From the NCBI GenBank assembly GCA_023231475.1, contig JALJEE010000534.1:1-21767 (forward strand): 21,767 nucleotides of DNA. Direction: 5' to 3'. This DNA is from Seison nebaliae (lineage: Eukaryota > Rotifera > Pararotatoria > Seisonacea > Seisonidae). Both the position numbers and the translations under genes were made by a program. Under the pieces are notes generated by a model, which was given only the letters and a program-made list of their open reading frames with translations, searched no databases and was not told the DNA's origin. Position 1 is the first letter of the stretch; every line of letters starts with the position of its first letter. Shown here piece after piece: positions 9,060-18,049 of this stretch.

Positions 9060-9730
9060 CATATCTAACTCTTTTCACTTGTTGATCAGTAATCCATTTT
9101 ATCTCTTTTTTTAAACAATCAACATCAATCTCATTTTCGTATCTTATTTTTCAAAATATACACAAACTTTACGTCAAGTAACTAAAGACCTATAACAAAA
9201 TAAATCAAAATTATTTTTAAAAAATAAGAGTATTATACTGGTGCTCTCACGAGGACTTTCAGTAAATTTAATATAATCGCTATTATTCTTAAAATTCATA
9301 TTGAACATCATCAACAAAAGATAAAAGGCTAAAATTTTCAAAGTCATTCAATAACTAATTGAATTTATTTCCGGGAATTTATTTCTTCCCCGATGCACAC
9401 CCGACGGTGTATTTCACACCGTCTAATTTTTTCTGCTTTCTGGTACTTATGTTAGATACGTCAATCGATATATAGGTTGAAGTATTTGGTGATCCAATAG
9501 AAGTATTTATAAAAATAGAAGTTTTAATTTACCCCGAGGGGATTTGATTTTATAATAAAATAAATAAAATAAAAAAAAATTAAATCTTTAATTTTTGTTA
9601 ACCTGTTAGTTGATCGTAATTAACGGATATGTTATTAGGTATAATAATAACTTGTAAAGATAATATAACTATATAGATAACACTTGTAATAAGATAATCA
9701 ATTTTGTTATTTTTTTATTTTTCTGAATCT
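9060..9730. other. intergenic region with a stable hairpin
   Basis: I see no convincing gene. The region upstream of PDPR is AT-rich. A GC-rich hairpin lies at 9403-9423 (listed separately), and a short palindrome (CCCCGAGGGG) at about 9532-9541. PDPR's promoter should lie at the low-coordinate side, but no clear TATA box could be chosen. Confidence 0.4.
9403..9423. other. 8-bp GC-rich stem-loop
   Basis: GACGGTGT-ATTTC-ACACCGTC forms a perfect 8-bp stem with a 5-nt loop, followed on the plus strand by TAATTTTTT. It stands out in DNA of this composition. A hairpin plus T-run would be a terminator in bacteria, but here it has no obvious gene to serve. Confidence 0.5.
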
Positions 9731-10016
9731 AGGAGCGGTACTCAATTAATAGAGGAACTCACCCTCTGCTTACTTTTCGTCACTCTAAATTCGGAGAGCA
9801 ATTCACTATGTGAACAAATGCTTAATACAGCAATTCGGAGAAGAACTCACTCACTATCAATATTTCGGAGAGGAACTCACCCATTTTTTCAATTTCGGAG
9901 AGGTACTCACTCATCTGGTTATATTGCGGAGAGGAACTCACCTATTTTTTTCACTGCACAGAGGAAATTACCCTCTTTTTCGGAGAGAAACTCACCGTGT
10001 TTGTACAATTGGAAAA
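9730..10016 (+). repeat. degenerate ~30-bp tandem repeat (minisatellite)
   Basis: The core CGGAGAGGAACTCAC recurs with variants. GAACTCAC-like blocks begin near 9752, 9794, 9842, 9871, 9901, 9932, 9962 and 9986. The middle units are spaced 30, 30, 31 and 30 bp apart, and the outer ones 24-48 bp. Units share the core and a pyrimidine-rich spacer (CCATTTTTTCAATTT and similar). Two overlapping open frames across it (9704-10066, 9810-10034) are by-products of the near-3n period and repeat RRGTH-type motifs; they are not credible genes. Confidence 0.8.
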
Positions 10017-10397
10017 GTAATGAAAAATCTCTGATGAGGTCTTCTAAAACAGGTACGGTTCCTTAATTGGATAATAGGTTTATGGCGTCGAGACGCTTTG
10101 AAATAATTTGACATTAATAGACTCTTTCTCAAATTAATTACAATAAGAATGGTAACCGGCTATGCCAAATACACGTCAAAGACGGCATATCATAATAGTA
10201 GTCGATCATTGGAACTAAATACAAAAAATTTCCTTTGATTGAAAAAGTTTTAAAAAATATTGAAGTCATACATTTATTATTTTAATCAATTAAGAGCACA
10301 CCACCCATTTATGGCAAATGATTCCATATTAATACATCGTTTCTATCGATTAATATTATCAAAATCGCATTTTCAATTCGTCTTGTTTGATTGAATT
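10017..10397. other. intergenic, no gene seen
   Basis: AT-rich sequence between the tandem repeat and the FLYWCH-like model. A short GC-rich dyad (GCGTCGAGACGC) lies at about 10084-10095. Nothing else stands out. Confidence 0.4.
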
Positions 10398-10827
10398 ATG
10401 AATTTTCTACCTCCACCTTTTGAGATTGAGAGTGAGAATGGAACCGAATTAGTGAATCCGTCTTTATCATTTGTAGAATCAGGAAAAAAACATAAATTAT
10501 TGATATTGGAAGAAAATACATTTTATCTGAAAAAAGTACGATTCCTAAAAAGCCCTTTATTGTTGTTCAAAGAATAGAATAAAGCCCAGGTTGTATTAAG
10601 AGGACAAGAAATCATGTCATACAATAATGTACATAGTCATGGTAACGTTCTGCCATACGAACACTATCGAATCAACTTGGCGTGGTTTAAAGAAATCCAT
10701 AAAAGTTTTAACAATATTTTTTTGATTTTTGAAAATTTTTGTAGGAATCCGGATGTCCAAGAAATCAAGAAGATTTGGTGGACCGAATAGCAGAAGCGGT
10801 TGTAAGAAAGCAGCACAAAAACAATGA
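10398..10827 (+). CDS. possible small FLYWCH-like gene, three exons, about 115 aa
   Basis: The proposed exons are 10398-10535, 10578-10704 and 10745-10827, with introns of 42 bp (donor GTACGA) and 40 bp (donor GTTTTA), matching the intron sizes of PDPR. The protein starts MNFLPPPFEIESENGTELV. It then has LSFVESGKKHKLLILEENTFYL, which resembles the start of a FLYWCH zinc-binding domain, and ends that domain with AQVVLRGQEIMSYNNVHSHG, like the 'c.ar+......HnH' close of the fold. The zinc-binding cysteines that should lie between are missing. The module is therefore either degenerate or a remnant of a FLYWCH-MULE element like the ones at 14-15 kb and 19-21 kb. The third exon's frame is uncertain; another frame there reads ESGCPRNQEDLVDRIAEAVV. 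Treat it as a candidate gene or transposon-derived relic. Confidence 0.35.
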
Positions 10828-11554
10828 CAACGATTCTTTTTTCTTATATTTTTTAAAACTAATTTCTAACACCAGAAAAAACTGGTATTTTAATTTTAAT
10901 CTATTTTTAATTTTATGTTAAGAATAATTTTTAATAAATTAGTTAGATTTATATTGTCTTTAATTTTTCGTTGTATGATTAGTTAAAATTTGTTTCACTT
11001 TTTTTGTTCAATCAAGAAAATCAAGATTGATTTTCGGTGCACAAGAAATTTCTTTAATTTTATAATTATATCATAAAATGATTTGCTTAGAAAATTAGAA
11101 TAACAAATCTTAAATACCAATATTAGTCGGAATTCTCAAACAGAGAATTCTCAATCGGCCTTTGTTATCTTAATTTCGCGAACGATAGTTTCCACCACTA
11201 ATTTTTAGCATTTTAGCATTTCTTTTTGTGCCTATCATTTTTCGATATACGATCCTTATTGATATGATATGAAGCCAGATTTTTCGAAGTTATTAATAAA
11301 TATAATATATAATAATATTATATATAATTATTAATATTTTTCAATTAATTTAAAAGGTAGGGTTTTCTCTCACTATATGTGCTCTTTAATAACGATTTCT
11401 GTTCTTTATTTTTTATTCATATCGAATAAATATTCATATCGGGGTAAATTTTGGAGAAAATAAGATATCTCCGTAAAGGAGTTATTTAACTCTGCGGAAG
11501 TTTAAAAAAATGTTGAACAGAAAATAAATTTCCGAGATTATTATCATCCTGTTA
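10828..11554. other. intergenic, very AT-rich, no gene seen
   Basis: Low-complexity A/T sequence with no supported coding exon. The last 100 bp may belong to the degraded LTR element that follows, but no terminal repeat is visible. Confidence 0.4.
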
Positions 11555-11757
11555 AAATGAGAACGAGAAAATTTCCGTTATTGAAGATAGAAGAGATTGA
11601 AAGGAAGATTAAGATAATGTTAGAAAGTAAAATCATTGAAGAGTCAAGATCGCAATGGAGTAACGAAATAGTCGAGTAGCGAATATTAGCTCCAAAAGAC
11701 ATTATGGGTGACGAAATTACACCGATTCGGTTACAAATGAAGATATTAAACAAGTGG
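11555..11757 (+). mobile_element. LTR-retrotransposon fossil, Ty3/Gypsy-like RT segment
   Basis: A plus-strand stretch resembles the start of a Ty3/Gypsy-type polymerase, the segment with 'IE..I..ML...IIE.S.S.WS' that opens the reverse transcriptase. Only this short part is recognisable; no long terminal repeats, protease, integrase or capsid region is seen. The copy is broken and looks old. Confidence 0.5.
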
Positions 11758-12041
11758 TAAAACTACATTCCAGAAGCGAATCGATATTTTAAAATATTTT
11801 TTAGTTTTTTCAAGTTTTTTATGAAATTCTTTGTTAATTTAGGGATTGGAAAATATTGCTCACATGAACGTTGGAAATAGGTCAATCTCATTAAAATCGA
11901 AATGAGCAGGCAAATATAGATAAATATGTTTATGTCACACCTAGTAAACATTTTTTGAAATTCTTAATAAATGAACAACGAATTAACTCAAATCAAATTA
12001 GAATAAACTTCCATAATCTAGTTAATATAAATTAGTTTTAC
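11758..12041. other. intergenic, no gene seen
   Basis: AT-rich gap between the LTR-element fossil and the Asn-rich orphan. Short repeated motifs (TAGTT, ACTAGTTTTA) occur near 12020-12065. Nothing codes convincingly. Confidence 0.35.
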
Positions 12042-12978
12042 CTAGTTGGATAAACTAGTTTTATCTATTCGATAAATTGAAAAGTTTTTTGGGAAAGTGA
12101 AACTCAATTCTTCAAACATCATTTTCGGAATAACAACTAAACCAAATTTTGGTAAATTGGTAATGGATGTGGTAGAATTGGTATTAAGGTTTGTATTATA
12201 CTTTGATGACTGACGATTATGAACACTGGTCTTCCTACTTGTACTTACCTTAGTTACGTTTTCATTAATTGTTCTCGTCGAATCTTTCTTAAGAACATTC
12301 CCAATTATTTTGTTAGTATTCTTATTATTATAATTTCCCTTGGAAATGGGTACCATTCGCTTTCCTTCTGTTATTTTCTGGTTATTAGTGGTCGACATAT
12401 CTATTGTAGTTGATGTTGGACGGTCTATTTCTCTTATATCATCATCAGTTTCATTTAACATGAAAGCATTCTCCGTTCTTAAAGGTATCACTTGAATTCC
12501 ACGTTTATTTGAGAAGTTACTAGATGGAAAATTATCATTCAAATCTTCATTTGAATTATTTCCATTTGGTCTTTCAGAAACCGACGATATTGTCATCATT
12601 TCTGGTATATTCGTCCTGTTGGATTTAACGTTGTTCCAATACTTATGCTGGATCTTATTCTTATGACAGTTTCTCTTATTCAATGATGCACTGTGATTAG
12701 ATGATCGAAGAGACGATAGAGAACTGTTCGAGATTTTCCTGTCACAATTATTATCCCATTTATTATCGTTTCCAAAAGTTTCATCATTGATATTCTCTAA
12801 GGATGAAATCGTTTCATTAGACAATGTATATTTTGCTGTGGCTACTGGTAATGATAATCGGTGTTTGTCAAGATCGGTAGGGGTTTTGGTGTAACCATAC
12901 TCATTAAAACTGGAAGAATAAGAAATTGATAATTTTTCTACTTCATTCATTTCCTTTTGATACTGTCTTTCAGGTACG
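12042..12978 (-). CDS. Asn/Ser/Thr-rich orphan protein or terminal exon
   Basis: A minus-strand open frame ends at a stop at 12042; from its first ATG at 12950 (MNEVEKLSISYSS) it gives 302 residues. The frame continues upstream (RRNVPERQYQKE) to an acceptor-like AATTTAG at about 12979, so this may be the last exon of a longer gene whose earlier exons are not found. Composition is dominated by Asn, Ser, Thr and Lys with no membrane helix or known domain. The most ordered-looking part is the C-terminus (FGLVVIPKMMFEELSF, then SIYRIDKTS). An open frame this long is unlikely by chance in DNA this AT-rich, which supports real or recently real coding. A LINE fragment begins 134 bp upstream and may have cut the gene off from its 5' exons. 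Function unknown; probably disordered. Confidence 0.55.
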
Positions 12979-13111
12979 TTTCTTCGCTAAATTTGTAGAA
13001 TTATTTAGAAAACTGAAAAGAAAAGTTAAATATTAAATTCAGTTCGATTCTTTTTCTATTGATTAAAATATAATTTAATAATTTGGTTTTGTTTTGAGAT
13101 ATTATTATTTA

Positions 13112-13576
13112 TTAATCAAATTCCCGACGGGATAATAAAGAAAAAAGAGTAAAAAAATTTCGATCTTCGCCAATATTGATCAATCGGTGTAATTCCGCCA
13201 GAGATTCCATATCGATTGGCATATATTCTGAGGGGTCGTAGGAGAAAATGAAGTCTCTGAGAAATATGAGATAAACCGTAATATCGGAGGGTATGTGAGA
13301 AGATTGATCGATTCTGAAAAAGATTAGATTTTGTGAGATGTGGAAATTAGATTCGGCGATTTTGTCGATAAGAGTAAAAATTCGACGGGAGAAGAGAATG
13401 GGTAGGGGAAGAAGACCGACTGTTGCGAAAAGCAGAGAATGGTTACATCTGTGAAAACAACAAACTAATCTCCTAATAAGCTGATTGTAAGCGCGGTCAA
13501 TAGACAAGAACGAGCGTTGACTGCATACGAAAATCAGTTTCAGAGAATTGTTTTCAGAGAACCGTATTGTATACAC
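13112..13576 (-). mobile_element. LINE 3'-end copy (same family as 15.8-17.5 kb)
   Basis: This open minus-strand frame carries the C-terminal part of a LINE ORF2: RSFLSIDRAYNQLIRR, then CCFHRCNHSLLFATVGLLPL, ending RLINIGEDRNFF...RREFD. It aligns with the end of the larger LINE (RSFLFLDRAYNRLN, FHRCNRSLLFAAVN, HLIDTEDG), so the two are copies of one family. The RT catalytic region and endonuclease are absent, as in the 5'-truncated insertions typical of target-primed reverse transcription. The frame is open over about 150 codons, so it may be younger than its larger sister. Confidence 0.65.
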
Positions 13577-13599
13577 TTTATTAGAGATCTCCGTAGAGA

Positions 13600-14160
13600 T
13601 CTCCTACCACTGAGATCGATCAAAAAAATTTATCCCAACGAGAATTTCACCTAAAAAAAAAAAATTACCTAAACTATTCTCTCGAATATCTGTAGATTTT
13701 GTCTAGAAATTAGTAAATAAAAATTGTACTTATATTCATGTCAGTTGAATACTAGTAGATCGAGTAAGCACCTAGATAACTAATTAATAATAATAACATT
13801 CCAACAAATTCGACTTCATTAAAATTAATTTCGCAAATGCCAGAATTAGCAATATATATTATTCAATATTTAATAGTTATATATTTTCCGAAAATTTCAA
13901 ATATTTTTGGGGAAGTTAGCAGATTGGAATCTGTTAATTCGAAAGGGGAAATAGGAATGCACTGAGTTGATATGGCGTTGCTGTTCTTGTGTTGTACGTA
14001 GCTGGATTGTAGCTTTTCCTTATCGTAGCTGTTTAGTCAAAAATTCCAGAGAAGTAGAAATTCCATAAAAAAAGAACTAGACAAAATAACTTGTGGAATT
14101 TTTTTTGTAGTAATAGCAAATGATTTATGTATTAAGTGAATATAATCAAATATTATATAT
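13600..14160. other. intergenic, AT-rich, no gene seen
   Basis: Sequence between the LINE 3'-end copy and the MULE. It contains a short dyad (AGAGATCTCCGTAGAGATCT) near 13583-13603 and otherwise A/T-rich low-complexity DNA. Confidence 0.4.
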
Positions 14161-14169
14161 ATATAATAT
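14161..14169. repeat. MULE target-site duplication, left
   Basis: ATATAATAT directly abuts the left inverted repeat and is repeated exactly at 15525-15533 after the right one. Nine base pairs is the usual MULE duplication length. The AT-rich setting weakens the evidence slightly. Confidence 0.65.
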
Positions 14170-14191
14170 GGGGGACAGACAATTCGGAGAC
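14170..14191 (+). repeat. MULE terminal inverted repeat, left
   Basis: GGGG + GACAGACAATTCGGAGAC. The last 18 bp are a perfect inverted match to the right end (15503-15524), and one of the outer four bases also matches. Confidence 0.85.
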
Positions 14192-15502
14192 AATTTTTAA
14201 TACTGTAGTGAATAGTGTAACAAGATGGTATATTTTTATTGACAGAATCTCGATTAATCGGAAGAGACCCACGTGACTAGCATTCGGCAGACTATTAATG
14301 TAATTGTTGAAACTTTCACAAACATTGTTTGTAATTCTTTCTTTGTCCATGATATTTTGATACTGATTCCATAGTTTCAGTGGAAATAAATTATTCACCA
14401 TTCGTCCTCTTATGTCTACTGATCCAATATAATTTTGTTTAAAATATTCTAATAATTTGTAATTATTATCACTGTTATCCTCTTGACATAATATTTCAAA
14501 CGTTTCGTTAACTAATTTTGGGGGCAAAAAGGCTAAAGCAGCCAATTTTTTGCTCATTTTGACTAAGGTTTTATCATTAACATCAATGCTCTGCGTTTTT
14601 CGATGGATGTTTTGACGGAAATGGAAGTAGCAACCGTTCACAACCGCATGTGGGAATGTAACTGTTTTATGGCACCAACTTCAAAATCAATCATTATTCT
14701 TTTCGGAGAACCCTCCATATTGTCTTTGATTCAATTTGATTGATGATACAATTTTAAAAGTTCCATCCATGTAAATACTTTCATTACATGGAATATTCTT
14801 CGAAGTTTTCAGTCGAAAAACCATCAAACGACCATTTGAAATTGAATCAAAATTTTCACCGATATCGGTATTTGAGTCTTATATGATCAAATCACTTATT
14901 ATTGGTGTTAACTGACTCTATTCCTCATCCTTATCACATCTGTGCCTTTGGCATTGTCTTGCTAAGGCAGACTTTGAAGGTAATTTAATTTTTGCCTCAA
15001 TGCATAATAGGCCGACCGAATTTATAATAATCTCTTCATTTCGTTGAAAAGTACTATTAGCTGTTGTACGAAGATTTTTCCTAAAATTTCTTAACGTTTC
15101 CTCTTCATAATTTGCAAGATGGTTATGTTCGCCACTCTCTCTTGTAACAACTTTGCAATTTGTAATTATTTTGGCTTTGCACTTGTTGTGATTGTGGGTG
15201 CATAACCGCGTAATTATATTCTCATTTTTCCAAATGTGAGAAATTCGGAAGCTGTAGTTTCTCCATATAGGGCATCGTTTTCCTTTCTCCGTAGTTGTTT
15301 CCTTAAATTCCATTCAGTTAGTTCAGAAAGTTAGTTAAAACATTTATATTGTCAATGGAGGAAGATTTATTGATCAACTTTTAATAAAAAAAACAATCAG
15401 ACACGAGATTACAATTCAGCTTTTATTTTTGAAAACACAACTCCTGCATCACAATGCTTCCGAATAGTGGGTCTCCGAATTATCGCATCTCCGGATTGTC
15501 GA

Positions 15503-15524
15503 GTCTCCGAATTGTCTGTCGTTC
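15503..15524 (-). repeat. MULE terminal inverted repeat, right, with subterminal copies
   Basis: GTCTCCGAATTGTCTGTC + GTTC mirrors the left end. Three diverged copies of the same core precede it (CTTCCGAATAGT, GTCTCCGAATTATC, TCTCCGGATTGTC; about 15456-15500) at roughly 17-20 bp spacing. These are likely binding sites for the element's transposase. Confidence 0.85.
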
Positions 15525-15533
15525 ATATAATAT
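15525..15533. repeat. MULE target-site duplication, right
   Basis: ATATAATAT, identical to 14161-14169, immediately after the right terminal inverted repeat. Confidence 0.65.
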
Positions 15534-15835
15534 ATATTAATAAAATAACTATATTGATAAAATTCATAAAAAAATTTAATTAATTTACAAATACCGTATC
15601 TATAACTTTTGCTTGTCGGAATTCTTACAAATTCAAATGTTACAAGGTTAATTTATCAATTATAATAGAAAAAATTTACTTTGGATTCAATCGTAGTGAA
15701 ATGACATATTTCCCAGGTCAATCAATGATCCCCATGATGAACGTCTTATATGAATTCGAAAGAAAAAAACGATTTCTGCCAAAGAAATCTTGCAATTTCT
15801 TATTTGAGTTTAATTCAAAATCTTACAAGTTAATA
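15534..15835. other. AT-rich gap, probably 3' flank of the LINE
   Basis: No gene is seen. A plus-strand open frame at 15701-15916 overlaps the antisense of the LINE C-terminus and is a shadow. The LINE 3' UTR may lie here, but no poly(A) tail or target duplication could be marked. Confidence 0.35.
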
Positions 15836-17500
15836 CATGATACAATCTGCGAAAAAATCCATCCATTTGATTTGATTATGCACCTTTGCATATGCACCGT
15901 CTTCGGTGTCGATTAGATGCCCTAGTTTATCGAGAGAGTCGCGGTCAATTGATGAAGTGAATGACGAATCATAAAGAAAATTTTAAACGATAGACCATAA
16001 TATCTCACGGTGTTCGAAAAAATTGAGTGAGAGGGAAATTTCGGGAAGAGAAGAAGTACATAGATTGGATGCGGTAATTTTGTCGAATAAAGAAAAAAAA
16101 CCACGGCACATAAAAATGGGAAGTAGTGCGATATTAACTGCGGCGAAGAGAAGAGAACGATTGCATCTATGAAAACAGATAGTCCCCCTAATTGAGCCGA
16201 TTATAGGCCCGATCGAGAAAGAGGAATGAACGATGTGAACGGAGAAAAATAGTCTCCATGAAGTACATCGGTAGAACTAAACTCTTTAGAAGGTGGATCT
16301 TCAACGAATTTGGATTAATACCATTAATATATCCATATATAAGACCATAATATATATTATGGATTAATAAGAATGACCGAATATCGATCAAAGAGCCGAG
16401 AAAGACGATGGAAATGAGAGGAATGTTGGAGAAAGAACGATTGCCAGTAGACAAAAACTCGCATTTCGATTCGTTGATACAGATTCCTCTTTCGGCGAGA
16501 AGATGACTGATGCGTAGGTAAGATAACTTAAGTTTACGAAACGACCGATGAATGATAAAGAAAACGTCGGCATAACATGAGGAAATAGAGAATTACCAAT
16601 ATCGATCCGATTATTCTCGTTTAGTTCACGGAGAACGGTATCGATAGCCAGTCCAAATAACCATGGACCCAAGATTCTTGACGAACACCCGAGTTGATTT
16701 GGAATGATTGTAAGCATGAACTACACACCCAGAGGAATTTTGAGAAAGATGAAGGAGGAACATAATGATCGGTAACTGTACGTCTTGACGCTGAAGATAG
16801 TAAAGAGCGAAGGAAACATTGACAGAATAAAATGCCTTGGAAGTGTCAAGGAAAAGGAGATGTAAAGACAATTTCTTTTCCCTCGCAATAGAAATGGCTG
16901 AACGAAGAATTAGAAGGAGAGGATACATCCCTCGACAGGAACAACGATAAGCAAATTGATACTCGAATACTTTCAGTAGGAAGGAAGAGATACAAATCGC
17001 TCTGTAGGAATATAACGAAGATTGATCGATATTTGGTTTCTTTAAGATAGGAATTGTCTTGAAGAGGAGAGAAATGAAACAGAAATTTAGTTGAAAGAAA
17101 AGCGAATTCACGAAATGAGTGAGGTCGATTTCGAGTGAGGGAAGAAGGTGTTGAACCAGTTTGATACAAATATTATCGAAACGATGTGTCTTCGTTCCAT
17201 CGAACCCCAGGACAGATTCAAAAATTTTGGACTCAAATGTTGATATGCTCGTGATTATTCGACGAAGGAAAATCAATTGGAATAGTTCGGGATGAGATGG
17301 GAATGATTAAAGTGATAGGAAGATGATCGGACAACGAGGAATAGAAAGAATCGTGGATAATTTCACAGACGATTGCTGATGTACTAACTTGTAAGACTAT
17401 CATTAATAATAAAGTGATCCAATAAAGAATAAAATCCAGGAACTGCCTGCATAGGATGTGAATGTTACAGAGTCCAGAGTTACAGAGTGAAGTTAATTTA
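15836..17500 (-). mobile_element. APE-type LINE, endonuclease end through RT to C-terminus, decayed
   Basis: Reading down the minus strand, an endonuclease end comes first (LLDHFIINDS, YSSLSDHLPITL; about 17440-17290). Then RT blocks follow: GFDGTKTHRFDNICIKL, SLYSYRAICISSFLLKVFE, LFLDTSKAFYSVNVSFAL, then LFGLAIDTVLRELNENNR. A post-palm segment (LSYLRISHLLAERGICINES) and a C-terminal region (FLDRAYNRL, FHRCNRSLLFAAVN, HLIDTEDGAYAKVHN) end at about 15836. Frames change repeatedly and the YADD box is not intact, so it is dead. The endonuclease N-terminus is missing, meaning 5' truncation near 17.5 kb. It belongs with APE-bearing non-LTR elements (the CR1/Jockey/R1 broad group); the clade is not resolved. 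The copy at 13112-13576 is from the same family. Confidence 0.75.
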
Positions 17501-18049
17501 TATCTGAACTTAATCAATCGTCAATATTTATTTTTGACCACACTAATTTCTGTTACGACTCGGGAAACCAAAAATGTTTGTTTCGCTAAAGTTGTAAGTA
17601 TCCCAATCGTCAAGTCAATAGTTCAAAAATGGCGTTCTCTGTGATGTTGGCAAACAAAACAGACAATTTTCTACGTCCTTATATTGTATTTAAGACAAAT
17701 AATGTTTATGATAATTGGATGAAATGAAATTCCCTTAAAATTCAATAATTTAATATTGCTCCATTTCTTTACTGTCATCGTCTGTGGATTTAAATAATGC
17801 GGTTGAAATTCTGAAATAATATGAAAGTAGAAGAATATTGAAAAATATTAGAAAAAATTGTGAAATATCTTAAATGGGTATTGATTATTTATATTGGATG
17901 GTCAATAAAAGAAAGATCGAGAAAGATGAGATATCATAATGTTAGACATTAGATGGTGATAAAAAACAGATGTTCAGAGATGGAATAATTTAGAGATTTG
18001 TTTAATATAAAAAGAATAAGATATCCGATTCTAATATCAGCGATCAGCT
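17501..18049. other. intergenic: LINE 5' boundary and upstream region of the VWC/Ig relic
   Basis: A short open plus-strand piece (contains AKVVSIPIVKSIVQKWR, about 17580-17641) is vaguely like a transposase helix-turn-helix but too short to assign. TTACAGAGT is repeated at 17464 and 17479. A TTTAATATAAAAAG stretch about 40-50 bp before ATG 18050 could have been the relic gene's TATA region. Confidence 0.35.

Larger units (their letters stand above)
14170..15524 (-). mobile_element. MULE DNA transposon with both ends, internally deleted transposase
   Basis: A 1355-bp Mutator-like element has 22-bp terminal inverted repeats and a 9-bp target duplication. The transposase reads on the minus strand. 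The N-terminal FLYWCH zinc-binding domain (15313-14918) has IWRNYSFRISHIW, HNKCKAKI and GEHNH, then LPSKSALARQCQRHR. Next come traces of the catalytic start (NGRLMVFRLKTSKN, IYMDGTFKIVSS) near 14850-14760. Sequence then jumps to MIDFEVGAI, skipping the block that normally lies between the first two acidic sites. The C-terminal part (14641-14153) has GCYFHFRQNIHRKTQ, LAFLPPKLVNETFEIL, PLKLWNQYQNIM and ITNNVCESFNNY. Stops and frame changes separate the parts, so it cannot make its own transposase. The right end carries several subterminal copies of the TIR core. It sits between two LINE copies. Confidence 0.88.

Noticed and set aside
9730-10016. CRISPR-like array
   Set aside because: Units are degenerate, spacers are similar low-complexity pyrimidine stretches, and the DNA is animal.
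9704-10066. Two overlapping plus-strand frames with RRGTH-type repeats as a repeat protein
   Set aside because: They follow from the near-3n period of the degenerate tandem repeat; both frames are equally open and neither resembles a protein family.
11555-11757. A larger intact LTR element around the polymerase fossil
   Set aside because: No terminal repeats or other element parts are recognisable on either side; only an old fragment is supported.
15701-15916. Plus-strand 71-codon frame as a gene
   Set aside because: Its end overlaps, in antisense, the recognisable C-terminus of the LINE.
17462-17644. Frame with SIPIVKSIVQKWR as a Tc1-type transposase
   Set aside because: Only about 15 residues resemble a helix-turn-helix; no catalytic block nearby.
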